Positions 42,544-50,822 of a stretch of 64,000 bases of DNA are shown here, piece after piece. Within the stretch, counting starts at the first letter, position 1; each line of letters begins with the position of its first letter. Origin of the DNA: Pseudomonadota bacterium (lineage in GTDB: Bacteria > Myxococcota_A > UBA796 > SXON01); NCBI GenBank assembly GCA_030685065.1, contig JAUXQH010000061.1, positions 1-64,000 of the forward strand. Direction: 5' to 3'. The notes under the pieces are model-generated. The model was given only the letters and a program-made list of their open reading frames with translations, did no database searches and had not been told where the DNA came from. The position numbers were made by a program, and so were the translations under genes.

Positions 42544-43470
42544 CTATCGCCCCCGGCCACCCCGGCGCGGCGCCGCCTCTCCCTGCGCGACGGGCTGATC
42601 GGGCTTCACCTGGGCGTGCCGCTTAAGGTCGCCCGTCACCGCCTTGGCCTCCGCGACCTCGCCGCGGGCCCGGGTGGGCGGTGCGACCTTCCCCTGCTCG
42701 GCCGAGGCGCCGCGGGACGTAGCCTTCGTGGAGCGGCCCTCCTGCGACGGGCCCCCCCGCGGCGCGCCGCTCGTCGGCGCCTCCCCCATCGTGCCGCCGG
42801 CGGTGCCCACCACACGCGCCTTCCCGTCGCCCTGCGGCACGCGGGGCGCGACCCCCACGTTGCCCCCGGCCGCCCCGAGGATGCCGGCGGTATCGCCGAT
42901 CCCGGGCTGCCGGATGCGGATCACCACCGTGTCGCGCCCCTCGTCGTGCGTGGGCTTGGGGCTGCGACCGAGGATCGACCCCGCGAGTCGTGCCACCTGG
43001 GCAAGGTTGCCGGCGGGCGCGTTCCAGGACTCCGCCTTGTCGATGCGCACGCACAGGAGGCACAGGTCCGGGTCGTCGAGGCCGTCGGGGAACCAGGCGT
43101 GCAGGGTCGGGTGCCAGAGTTGGCGCAGCTTCGCGTCGTCTCGCATGACTGTCGCGCGCCCGCTCACCGAGACGTACCTTCCCCTCAACGCGCGGAGGAA
43201 GGAGAGGTTGACGTGCTGTTCGTGCGAGACCTCCTCGACCTTCTGTGACGTTCGCTGGGTGATGAGGAACAGCTCGCCCTGATCGCTGATCTCCTGCACC
43301 GCCATCGGCCGGCTCCGCAGGGCTCCTCCGGGGTCGAGCGTCGTCAGCATCGCCACGGGCCGGCTTCCCAGCATGGCCCGCAGGCGCTCCACGCCCTCCT
43401 GCGACACGTGCTCGCCGCTCGGCTCCTGTCCGCCTCGGTCTTGCCGTTCTTGAAACTGCTCCTCTTCCAT
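42544..43470 (-). CDS. PNPOx-fold (general stress protein 26-like) protein with long low-complexity tail
   Basis: 308 residues. Residues about 30-160 match the split-barrel flavin-binding fold of GSP26-like proteins: RPVAMLTTLDPGGALRSRPM, LFLITQRTSQKVEEV and VNLSFLRALRGRYVSVSGRA. The remaining 150 residues are Gly, Ala, Pro, Thr and Lys-rich and probably disordered, far longer than the usual end. The domain binds FMN, FAD or heme in relatives; substrate unknown. An AAGGGGG upstream of ATG 43470 is a good ribosome-binding site. Divergent from mutL across 84 bp. Confidence 0.85.
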   Translation of the reverse strand: MEEEQFQERQDRGGQEPSGEHVSQEGVERLRAMLGSRPVAMLTTLDPGGALRSRPMAVQEISDQGELFLITQRTSQKVEEVSHEQHVNLSFLRALRGRYVSVSGRATVMRDDAKLRQLWHPTLHAWFPDGLDDPDLCLLCVRIDKAESWNAPAGNLAQVARLAGSILGRSPKPTHDEGRDTVVIRIRQPGIGDTAGILGAAGGNVGVAPRVPQGDGKARVVGTAGGTMGEAPTSGAPRGGPSQEGRSTKATSRGASAEQGKVAPPTRARGEVAEAKAVTGDLKRHAQVKPDQPVAQGEAAPRRGGRGR

Positions 43471-43542
43471 GTGGCCCCCTTCCTGGGAGCTTCGACACTC
43501 AGGCGCGAGAGGCAAGCCCGAATCGCCACCGCGCGGGCCGGG

Positions 43543-43548
43543 TTAGAC
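43543..43548 (+). promoter_or_regulatory. -10-like hexamer for mutL
   Basis: TTAGAC ends 6 nt before GTG 43555; the shared string GTTAGACG is the same as in front of mnmA. No Shine-Dalgarno intervenes. Confidence 0.45.
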
Positions 43549-43554
43549 GCGGCC

Positions 43555-45510
43555 GTGGCCGTACGCATCCTCGAAGAGCACCTGATCAACAAGATCGCCG
43601 CGGGCGAGGTGGTCGAGCGTCCCGCCTCCGTGGTCAAGGAGCTCGTCGAGAACGCGCTCGACGCGGGCGCCACGAGCCTCGGGGTGCACCTGCGCGCGGG
43701 CGGGCGCAACCTGGTGCGGGTGGTGGACGATGGGCTCGGCATGAACCGCACGGACGCGGTGATGTGCCTCGAGCGCCACGCCACGAGCAAGATCCTGCGG
43801 GACGACGATCTGTTCCGCATCTCGACGCTGGGCTTCCGCGGGGAGGCCATCCCGAGCATCGCGAGCGTGTCGAGGTTCGAGATCCTCACCCGCCAGCGGG
43901 AGGCCGAGGCCGGCACGCACATCCGGGTCGAGGGCGGCAAGCTCCTGGATGTGTCGCCGGCGGGCGCCGCGCCCGGCACCGAGGTGACCGTCGCGTCGCT
44001 GTTCTTCAACGTGCCGGCGCGGCGCAAGTTCCTCCGGAGCGTGGAGACCGAGCTCGGCCATTGCCTCGAGGCCGTCACGCGGGAGGCCCTGATCCGCCCC
44101 AGCCTCGACCTCGAGGTGACCCACGACGACCGCAGCCTGCTGCGCTGCCCGCCGAGCGCGAGCCGAGCGGCGCGCGCCGCGGACCTGCTCGGAGCCCACG
44201 GGGAGGCGCTGGTGCCGGTCTCCTTCACCCGGGGAACCCTCGAGGTCGATGCGCTGATCTCGCCCGTCGGGGTGCATCGCGCCTCTCCCCAGGGCAGCTC
44301 CTGGCTCTACGTAAACGGCCGCTACGTGCGCGATCTCGTCCTCCGCCGCGCGGTGACCGCGGCGTACGCCGGCATCGTCCCGAAGGATCGCTACCCCGTC
44401 GTCATCCTCGAGGTGCGCGTCCCCATGGAGGACGTTGACGTGAACGTGCATCCCGCGAAGACCGAGGTGCGCTTCGTGAACGGGTACGCGCTGCAAGGGG
44501 CCATCACCGAGGGGCTTCGCAACGCGCTGCGGGAACACGGGATCCGCCGCCCGGTGGCGGTCGAGGCCCGGTACCAGCCCGCGCCCGAGCGCTCGCCCGC
44601 GCAGGTCGGGCTCGGCTGGCAGGCGGAGCGGCCCGAGGCGAGCGAGTCGCAGTCGGCCCCGGTGGAGCCCGCGGGCGCCGACGTCGCGCGCGCCTACGCC
44701 CCCCTCGATCCGCTCCCCGGCACGCTGCGGGTGGCGGATCGCGCCGCCACGCGGGAGCCGGAAACGTTCCGCACCGCGCCTGTCCGCGCCCCCGAGGTCG
44801 CCCCGCTCCCGTCGACCGTGGCGCCCCCGGTCGCGCCCGCCGCTCCGGCCTGGCGTGCGCCGCCCGTTCAGGCCGCGCCCCTCTCCGCGCCGTCGCGCCC
44901 GCTCCCGATCGACGCCCTGCTCCCCGTCCCGCGCTTCCGCGATCTGCGTGTCGTCGGGCAGCTCGCGGCGACCTACGTCCTCTGCGAGGGCGCCGGTGAG
45001 CTCGTCGTCATCGACCAGCACGCCGCGCACGAGCGCGTGACGCTCTACAAGCTCACCCGCGATCCCCGCGCCGCCCTCGGCGGGGCCCAGCGCCTGCTCG
45101 TGCCCGTGATGGTCGAGCTCCCGGCCGCCCGCGCCCGGCTGCTCGCCGCCCAGGTCGATCGCCTGGCCCCCTACGGCCTGGAGGTGGCCCCCATGGGCGG
45201 CGGCACCTTCGCGGTCCAGGGGCTCCCCGCCGCGCTGCGCGACATGGACCTCACGACGCTCCTCGCCGACATCGCCGATGAGCTGGCCGAGGGTGGCGGC
45301 GCCAGCGCGGCCGACGATCGCCTTCAGCTCGCCCTGGCCACCCGCGCCTGCCACACCAGCGTGCGCGCGGGCCAGGTCCTCTCCGAGCTCGAGATGCGGG
45401 CGCTGCTGATCTCGCTCGACGAGGTCGACTTCTCCGTGTGCGCGCACGGGCGCCCCGTCGCGATCCGCGTAGGCACGGGCGAGCTCGAACGACGCTTCCA
45501 CCGAGCGTAA
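43555..45510 (+). CDS. mutL: DNA mismatch repair protein MutL
   Basis: 651 residues. N-terminal GHKL ATPase: INKIAAGEVVERPASVVKEL, ENALDAG, VVDDGLGM and STLGFRGEAIPSI. A Pro/Ala-rich linker spans about residues 340-470. The C-terminal dimerisation domain has DQHAAHERVTLY, which resembles the endonuclease motif DQHAx2Ex4E but has Tyr instead of the second Glu, and a modified C-A-HGRP in place of CPHGRP. The usual final F-x-R is present (RRFHRA). GTG 43555 places the start two residues before the conserved RILEEHLINKIAAG. Upstream, a -10-like hexamer but no Shine-Dalgarno. Confidence 0.95.
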   Translation: MAVRILEEHLINKIAAGEVVERPASVVKELVENALDAGATSLGVHLRAGGRNLVRVVDDGLGMNRTDAVMCLERHATSKILRDDDLFRISTLGFRGEAIPSIASVSRFEILTRQREAEAGTHIRVEGGKLLDVSPAGAAPGTEVTVASLFFNVPARRKFLRSVETELGHCLEAVTREALIRPSLDLEVTHDDRSLLRCPPSASRAARAADLLGAHGEALVPVSFTRGTLEVDALISPVGVHRASPQGSSWLYVNGRYVRDLVLRRAVTAAYAGIVPKDRYPVVILEVRVPMEDVDVNVHPAKTEVRFVNGYALQGAITEGLRNALREHGIRRPVAVEARYQPAPERSPAQVGLGWQAERPEASESQSAPVEPAGADVARAYAPLDPLPGTLRVADRAATREPETFRTAPVRAPEVAPLPSTVAPPVAPAAPAWRAPPVQAAPLSAPSRPLPIDALLPVPRFRDLRVVGQLAATYVLCEGAGELVVIDQHAAHERVTLYKLTRDPRAALGGAQRLLVPVMVELPAARARLLAAQVDRLAPYGLEVAPMGGGTFAVQGLPAALRDMDLTTLLADIADELAEGGGASAADDRLQLALATRACHTSVRAGQVLSELEMRALLISLDEVDFSVCAHGRPVAIRVGTGELERRFHRA

Positions 45511-45538
45511 TGGCCACCGTTGGTACAGGGGAGGGGAC

Positions 45539-46387
45539 GTGAGGCCCATCGTGCTCGTCGGTCCGACCGGCGCCGGAAAGACCGAGGTTTCACTCGAGAT
45601 CGCGGCCCGCTACGGTGCCACCGTGGTGTCGATGGACGCGATGCAGGTGTACCGCGGCATGGACATCGGGACCGCCAAGGTGTCGGCCGAAGCCCGGGCC
45701 GCGATCCCTCACCGCTGCGTCGACATCCGAGACCCCGACGAGGCCTTCTCCGCCGCGGACTTCGTGGCCGAGGCCGACGCGGTGAGCGGCCCCATCGTGC
45801 TCTGCGGCGGCACGCCCTTCTACCTGCGCGCGTGGCTCTGCGGCCTGGTGCCCACCCCGCCGGTCGATCTCGCGCTCCGCGCCGAGCTCGAGGCCCTGCC
45901 CGACCCCCATGCGCGCCTCGCCGAGGTCGACCCCGTGCTGGCCGCCCGCCTCCACCCCAACGACCGGGTCCGCGTCGTCCGGGGCCTCGAGATCCACGCG
46001 CTCACCGGGCGCCCGCTCTCCGCCCTCCACGCCGAGGATCCCCACGAGCGTCGGGACGCCGAGGTCATCTGGATCGACCGTGACAACCTCTACGAGGGGC
46101 TGGATCGGCGCGTGGACGCGATGATGGACGCGGGGTACCTCGACGAGGTGCGCGGGCTGCTCGAGCAGGGCTGGACCCGCGACCTCAAGCCCATGCAATC
46201 GCTCGGATATCGCCACCTCGCGGCCCACCTCGCGGGGGAGCTGTCCCTGGACGAGGCGGTGACGCTGACGAAACGGGACACGCGCCACCTCGCCAGGAAG
46301 CAGCGCGGGTTCCTGCGATCGATGGGCCTTTCTCCGGCGGCGGACGTGAATCGGGCAGCTGCTCGCGCGTTGATGGACGGACGGTAG
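45539..46387 (+). CDS. miaA: tRNA dimethylallyltransferase MiaA
   Basis: 282 residues, slightly shorter than the usual 300. P-loop GPTGAGKTEVS, then DAMQVYRGMDIGTAK, which contacts the tRNA target, and later SLGYRHLAAHLAGELS and the basic KRDTRHLARKQR. It adds the dimethylallyl group to A37 of UNN-decoding tRNAs. Start GTG 45539 lies just after a strong AGGGGAGG. It follows mutL, as in many Gram-negative bacteria. The hfq gene that often follows is absent here. Confidence 0.95.
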   Translation: MRPIVLVGPTGAGKTEVSLEIAARYGATVVSMDAMQVYRGMDIGTAKVSAEARAAIPHRCVDIRDPDEAFSAADFVAEADAVSGPIVLCGGTPFYLRAWLCGLVPTPPVDLALRAELEALPDPHARLAEVDPVLAARLHPNDRVRVVRGLEIHALTGRPLSALHAEDPHERRDAEVIWIDRDNLYEGLDRRVDAMMDAGYLDEVRGLLEQGWTRDLKPMQSLGYRHLAAHLAGELSLDEAVTLTKRDTRHLARKQRGFLRSMGLSPAADVNRAAARALMDGR

Positions 46388-46432
46388 CGCACCTCCGCGC
46401 CGCCGGTGTCCCATCCACGAGACACGAACCCG

Positions 46433-47068
46433 ATGCGCGCTGCCTCCCTCCTCTTCGTCCTTGCCGGTTGTACGCCCACCGAGACCGCGGACCACGCGGT
46501 CGTCGGCGGCGTGGTGCTGGCGGTGCGCGTCGAAGTGGACGCCGGCAACGTCACCGTCAACGCGGGGGGCACCGCCATCCACGTCGGGCGGACGCTCCGC
46601 GGCGCGGCGAGCCTCACCACCAGCCAGCGCGTGGTGGACGGCATCCTCCGCATCGAGGCGCGCTGCGAGACGCTGTTTCCGTGCGCCGCCGACATCGTGC
46701 TCACCGTGCCGTCCGGCATCCCGGTCGACGTGCGGACCGGGGAGGGCGACGTGCGCGTGGTCGGCCTCGACAGCGATCTGTCCATCGAGGTGGGGGACGG
46801 GAATGTCGTCGGCGAGGGCCTGCTCGGCGCGACCGTTCGCGTGCAGGCGGGCTGGGGGGACGCGAGCCTCGCCTTCCTGGTGCGACCGGTCGAGGTGAGC
46901 GTGGGCGTGGGGGTAGGGGACGTGAAGCTCGCGGTGCCCGAAGGCGCCTACGATCTGGACGTCGAGACGCTCGGCGGGCAGACGCTCGACGGCGTGGCGC
47001 AGGACGCGAACGGGCCGCTGCTCCGCGTGCGGACCGCCAGCGGGAGGGCGATCATCGGACGGGGTTGA
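46433..47068 (+). CDS. Lipoprotein with a DUF4097-like beta-helical domain
   Basis: 211 residues from ATG 46433. The signal MRAASLLFVLAGC has lipobox LAGC. The mature part has regularly spaced V-x-V strands with Gly-Asp turns (VRTGEGDVRVVGLDSDLSIE, VGDGNVVGEGLLGATV, VGVGDVKLAV), the pattern of DUF4097 or GIN-type left-handed beta-helix proteins. Likely an outer-membrane or periplasmic lipoprotein; function unknown. It ends next to the bfd promoter region. Confidence 0.85.
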   Translation: MRAASLLFVLAGCTPTETADHAVVGGVVLAVRVEVDAGNVTVNAGGTAIHVGRTLRGAASLTTSQRVVDGILRIEARCETLFPCAADIVLTVPSGIPVDVRTGEGDVRVVGLDSDLSIEVGDGNVVGEGLLGATVRVQAGWGDASLAFLVRPVEVSVGVGVGDVKLAVPEGAYDLDVETLGGQTLDGVAQDANGPLLRVRTASGRAIIGRG

Positions 47069-47101
47069 CGATCGCTTGCCCGTGAGGCACATTCTGATTC
47101 T

Positions 47102-47120
47102 GAAAGCGATTCTCATAGTC
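47102..47120 (+). promoter_or_regulatory. Fur-box-like site upstream of bfd
   Basis: The 19-nt site from 47102, with core GCGATTCTCATAG, agrees at about 12 of 19 positions with the Fur consensus (by eye). It lies just after a candidate promoter (TTGACG at 47065 with CATTCT at about 47090) and 25 nt before the bfd start, in an AT-rich patch. The downstream genes, a bacterioferritin-associated ferredoxin and bacterioferritin, are typical iron-regulated genes. Confidence 0.55.
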
Positions 47121-47145
47121 AACTTCAAGATCAGGACGGGCGCCG

Positions 47146-47355
47146 ATGTACGTCTGCCTCTGCAAGGGTGTCTCCAACCGGACGATCCGGCGCTGCGTCG
47201 ACGAGGGCGCGCGCTCCGTTGAAGACGTGGGCCGGAGCTGCGGGGCGGGCACCGCCTGCGGCTCGTGCCGGCTCGACATCGACGGCATGCTGCGGGACGC
47301 GCGATCCACCTCGTCCGCGCAGCTCGTGCCGGTCCGGGCCCTCGCGGCGAAGTGA
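47146..47355 (+). CDS. bfd: Bacterioferritin-associated ferredoxin
   Basis: 69 residues. Cysteines at positions 4, 6, 38 and 41 (YVCLCKG and TACGSC) occupy the same spacing as the [2Fe-2S] ligands of E. coli Bfd, which delivers electrons to bacterioferritin to release iron. The C-terminal 20 residues extend beyond the core. A Fur-like site is immediately upstream, and the bacterioferritin gene begins 50 nt downstream. Confidence 0.93.
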   Translation: MYVCLCKGVSNRTIRRCVDEGARSVEDVGRSCGAGTACGSCRLDIDGMLRDARSTSSAQLVPVRALAAK

Positions 47356-47404
47356 GCGGCGCGAGGAACGGGTTAGCAGCCCAGACCGCCGCCCCGAGGA
47401 ATCC

Positions 47405-47878
47405 GTGAAGCCCAAGGACCCCCAGCTCATCGACGTTCTCAACGACGTGTTGAGCGCCGAGCTCACCGCGATCAACCAGTACTTCGTGCATGCCAAGATG
47501 TGCGGGAACTGGGGCTACGTCCGGCTGCACGCGTTCATCCGTCACGAGAGCATCGACGAGATGAAGCACGCCGAGGCGATCATGGAGCGGATCCTGTTCC
47601 TCGACGGGATTCCCAACCTCCAGCGCCTCTACAAGCTGAACGTCGGCGAGACCGTCGACGAGCAGTTCCAGAGCGACCTCGCGCTCGAGTACGCCGCGGT
47701 CGAGCGCCTCAACAAGGGCATTCAGCTCGCGACGGCGGCGGGGGACAACGCCACGCGCGCCCTGCTCGAGAAGATCCTCGTGAGTGAAGAGGAGCACATC
47801 GACTGGCTCGAGACCCAGCTCGAGACCATCCGCCAAGTGGGGCTCCCGAACTACCTGACCCAACAGATCCGGGCGTAG
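47405..47878 (+). CDS. bfr: Bacterioferritin
   Basis: 157 residues. A four-helix ferritin with the di-iron residues in [31 protein letters not shown] and [13 protein letters not shown]; Met in DEMKHA corresponds to the haem-binding methionine of bacterioferritin. It forms the 24-mer iron-storage shell. GTG 47405 follows GAGGA at a good distance. Paired with bfd, consistent with one iron storage and release operon. Confidence 0.96.
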   Translation: MKPKDPQLIDVLNDVLSAELTAINQYFVHAKMCGNWGYVRLHAFIRHESIDEMKHAEAIMERILFLDGIPNLQRLYKLNVGETVDEQFQSDLALEYAAVERLNKGIQLATAAGDNATRALLEKILVSEEEHIDWLETQLETIRQVGLPNYLTQQIRA

Positions 47879-47881
47879 GCG

Positions 47882-48841
47882 ATGGAGCTCGTGCTCGACT
47901 TCGAGCGGCCCCTGGTGGAGCTGACCCGCCGGATCGAGGCCCTTCGGGCCGCCCAGGCGCTCGAGGGGACCAACCTCGGCGCGTCGATCGGCGAGCTTCA
48001 GAAGAAAGCGGATCGCCTTCAACGCCAGATCTTCGCGTCCTTGACGCCCTGGCAGCGGGCGCTCCTCTCCCGGCACCCCGCCCGCCCGTACACGCTCGAC
48101 TACGTGAAGGGCTGGCTGACCGAGTGGACCGAGCTCCACGGGGACCGCGCGGGACACGACGACCAGGCGATCGTGGGCGGCATCGGCCTGTTCGGCACGC
48201 GGCGCGTCGTGCTCATCGGCCACCAGAAGGGCCGGAACACGAAGGAGAACGTCACCCGGAACTTCGGGATGGCGCTGCCCGACGGATACCGGAAGGCGCT
48301 GCGCCTGATGAAGCTCGCCGACCGGTTCGGGTTGCCCATCATCACCCTCATCGACACCCCGGGCGCCTACCCGGGAATCGACGCCGAAGCGCGCGGTCAG
48401 GCCGAGGCCATCGCGCGGAACATCCTCGAGATGTCCACCTTCGGGGTGCCGATCGTGTGCTGTGTCATCGGCGAGGGCGGCAGCGGCGGCGCGCTCGCGA
48501 TCGGCGTCGGCAACCGCGTGCTCATGTTCGAGCACTCGACCTACTCGGTCATCTCTCCCGAAGGCTGCGCCGCGATCCTCTGGCACGACCGCGCGGAGGG
48601 CCCGCGCGCGGCCGAGGCGCTGAAGATCACCTCGCACGACTGCCACGCCCTGGGCGTCGCGGACGAAGTGGTGACGGAGCCGCCCGGCGGGGCGCACCGC
48701 TCCCAGGACGCGGCCATCCGCGCGCTCGGCGAGGCCGTGGAGCGTCACCTCGCCTCGCTCGATGGGCTCACGCCCGCCGAGCTCCGGGCGGATCGCTACG
48801 AGCACTTTCGTCGGCTCGGCGCCATCGAGGACCGTGGCTGA
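47882..48841 (+). CDS. accA: Acetyl-CoA carboxylase carboxyltransferase subunit alpha
   Basis: 319 residues, the normal length. RHPARPYTLDYVKGW, HQKGRNTKENVTRNFGM, IDTPGAYPGIDAEARGQAEA and IGEGGSGGALAIGVGNRVLM are all diagnostic of AccA. It transfers the carboxyl group from biotin to acetyl-CoA with AccD, whose gene is not in the window. ATG 47882 sits 3 nt after the bfr stop; a read-through operon is possible. Catalytic role: malonyl-CoA for fatty acid and lipid A synthesis. Confidence 0.96.
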   Translation: MELVLDFERPLVELTRRIEALRAAQALEGTNLGASIGELQKKADRLQRQIFASLTPWQRALLSRHPARPYTLDYVKGWLTEWTELHGDRAGHDDQAIVGGIGLFGTRRVVLIGHQKGRNTKENVTRNFGMALPDGYRKALRLMKLADRFGLPIITLIDTPGAYPGIDAEARGQAEAIARNILEMSTFGVPIVCCVIGEGGSGGALAIGVGNRVLMFEHSTYSVISPEGCAAILWHDRAEGPRAAEALKITSHDCHALGVADEVVTEPPGGAHRSQDAAIRALGEAVERHLASLDGLTPAELRADRYEHFRRLGAIEDRG

Positions 48842-48890
48842 CACGGCCAGGCGCGCCCCCTCCGAGGCGATGCGATAGGGGCCCGTGCGA

Positions 48891-50150
48891 ATGTCGCTCA
48901 CCGTCCGGCCCGCCCCCAACCCCCTGCGCGGCCGGCTGCGGGTGCCGGGCGACAAGTCGATCTCGCATCGCGCCGTGCTCTTCGGGGCGCTCGCCCGCGG
49001 GACGACGCGGTTCGCCGGCCTGCTCGAGGGAGAGGACGTGCTGGCCACCCTCGCGGCCGTGCGAGCGCTCGGGTGCGACGCTTCGACCACCCACGTCACC
49101 GGGGCACCCTGGCGGGACGTCGGGCTGGTCGACTGTGGAAACTCGGGGACGACCGCGCGCCTGCTGCTCGGAGCGCTCGCGCCGCGCGCCGGAGCCTCGC
49201 TCGACGGGGACGCCTCCCTTCGGGGCCGCCCGATGCGCCGCGTGACCGACCCGCTCGGGAGGATGGGGGCCTCCTTCACGGGGGGGCCGGGCTTGCCGAT
49301 CCGGGTGGAGAAACGCAGGCTATCCGGGGTGACCGTGGAGGCGGCCGTGGCGTCGGCGCAGGTGAAATCCGCGGTGCTGCTCGCCGGCCTGCGCGCCGAG
49401 GGAGAGACGCGATACGTCGAGCCCATCGCTACGCGGGACCACACGGAGCGGCTGCTCACCGCGATGGGCGCCCCGCTGCGGCGGGAGGGGACCACGCTCG
49501 TCGTGAGCGAAGGAGAGCTCGACGCCCTGGCGATCACGGTGCCGGGTGACATCTCCAGCGCCGCGTTCTGGATGGTGGCGGCCGCCATCGTGCCCGGCTC
49601 CGATCTCGTGATCGAGGGGGTCGGCCTGAACCCCACGCGCACCGGCGTGATCGACGTGCTCGTTCGCATGGGCGTTGCCATCGAGGTCGATCGGGTGGAC
49701 GCACCGGAGCCCTATGGGACCGTGCGGGTGCGCGGCGGAGCGCTGCGGGGCACGCGGATCGACGGCCCGCTCATCCCGCGGCTCATCGACGAGATCCCGG
49801 TGCTCGCGGTCGCCGCCGCGTTCGCGGAGGGGGAGACCACCTTCGCCGACGCCGCCGAGCTCCGCGTCAAGGAGTCCGATCGCGTGGCAACCACGGTGGC
49901 GGGCCTGCGCGCGCTCGGGATCGACGCGGACGCCCGGCCGGACGGCCTCGTCGTGCGCGGGACGCCCGGCGCTGTCCCCCCCGGGCTATCGGAGCCCTAC
50001 CCCTTCATCGACAGCGCGGGCGATCATCGGATCGCCATGGCGTTCGCCATCGCCGGACTGCGGCTCGGCGCCCACGTCCGGGGCGCCGCCTGCATCGCCA
50101 CCTCCTACCCTTCGTTCCACTCCACCCTCGCGAGGTTCGCCGGTGCGTGA
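48891..50150 (+). CDS. aroA: 3-phosphoshikimate 1-carboxyvinyltransferase (EPSP synthase)
   Basis: 419 residues. N-terminal RVPGDKSISHRAVLFGALA, then GNSGTTARLLLG, the later VKESDRVA motif and DHRIAMAFAIAG near the C-terminus. It condenses PEP and shikimate-3-phosphate in the shikimate pathway. Starts are ATG 48891 or GTG 48885, six nt upstream; neither has a Shine-Dalgarno, and a -10-like GATAGG lies nearby. Overlaps cmk by 8 nt, the common aroA-cmk-rpsA order, though rpsA is displaced here. Confidence 0.96.
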   Translation: MSLTVRPAPNPLRGRLRVPGDKSISHRAVLFGALARGTTRFAGLLEGEDVLATLAAVRALGCDASTTHVTGAPWRDVGLVDCGNSGTTARLLLGALAPRAGASLDGDASLRGRPMRRVTDPLGRMGASFTGGPGLPIRVEKRRLSGVTVEAAVASAQVKSAVLLAGLRAEGETRYVEPIATRDHTERLLTAMGAPLRREGTTLVVSEGELDALAITVPGDISSAAFWMVAAAIVPGSDLVIEGVGLNPTRTGVIDVLVRMGVAIEVDRVDAPEPYGTVRVRGGALRGTRIDGPLIPRLIDEIPVLAVAAAFAEGETTFADAAELRVKESDRVATTVAGLRALGIDADARPDGLVVRGTPGAVPPGLSEPYPFIDSAGDHRIAMAFAIAGLRLGAHVRGAACIATSYPSFHSTLARFAGA

Positions 50151-50814
50151 GCTCACCATCGCCATCGACGGGCCCGCCTCTTCGGGGAAGGGGACCGTTG
50201 CCCGTCGTGTCGCAGAAAGCCTCGGATACGCCTACGTCGACACGGGCGCGATGTACCGGGCGGTGGGCCTCCACGCCCTCCGCGCTGCGGTAGACCCCAC
50301 CGACGCCTTGGCCACCACCCGGATCGCCGAGGCGCTGCGCTTCGGGTTCGACTGGCACAAGGGCAAGCTCCGGGTGCTCTCGGATCGGGAGGACGTGACC
50401 ACCGCGATCCGGAACGAGTGGGTCGGCTCCGCGGCGTCCGCCGTCGCCGTGCACCCCGGCGTGCGATCGGCCCTGCTCCAGACCCAGCGGGACCTCGGCG
50501 CGGGCGGCGGCGTCGTGATGGACGGTCGCGACATCGGCACCGTCGTGCTCCCCGAGGCCGACCTGAAGATCTTCCTCGACGCCTCGCTCGAAGAGCGAGC
50601 CCGCCGTCGCCACGCAGAGCTGCCTGGCAGCACCTACGAGGGCGTGCGGGACGAGCTCGAAGCCCGCGACGCCCAGGACTCGGGGCGCCTCACCGCGCCG
50701 CTTCGCCGTGCGGACGACGCGGTGCATCTCGACACGACCGGCCGCACGATCGACGAGGTCGTGGAGGAAGTGCTGCGGCTCGTGGCCGCCGCGCGGAAGG
50801 AGAGGGAGCGCTAA
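50143..50814 (+). CDS. cmk: Cytidylate kinase
   Basis: 223 residues. P-loop IDGPASSGKGTVARRVAESLG, GYAYVDTGAMYRAVG, and VVMDGRDIGTVVLPEADLK, the CMP-binding segment. It phosphorylates CMP and dCMP. Start GTG 50143 overlaps aroA. Normally rpsA follows directly; here two genes for an MBOAT protein and an SGNH-like protein lie between. The frame extends upstream, but the homologous N-terminus fixes the start at 50143. Confidence 0.96.
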   Translation: MRELTIAIDGPASSGKGTVARRVAESLGYAYVDTGAMYRAVGLHALRAAVDPTDALATTRIAEALRFGFDWHKGKLRVLSDREDVTTAIRNEWVGSAASAVAVHPGVRSALLQTQRDLGAGGGVVMDGRDIGTVVLPEADLKIFLDASLEERARRRHAELPGSTYEGVRDELEARDAQDSGRLTAPLRRADDAVHLDTTGRTIDEVVEEVLRLVAAARKERER

Positions 50815-50822
50815 GCTCCGAC

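Noticed and set aside
45590..49681. A 1363-codon open frame on the minus strand across miaA, bfd, bfr, accA and aroA
   Set aside because: It is antisense to several clearly identified genes, has no recognisable domain, and reflects the high GC content, where stop codons are rare.
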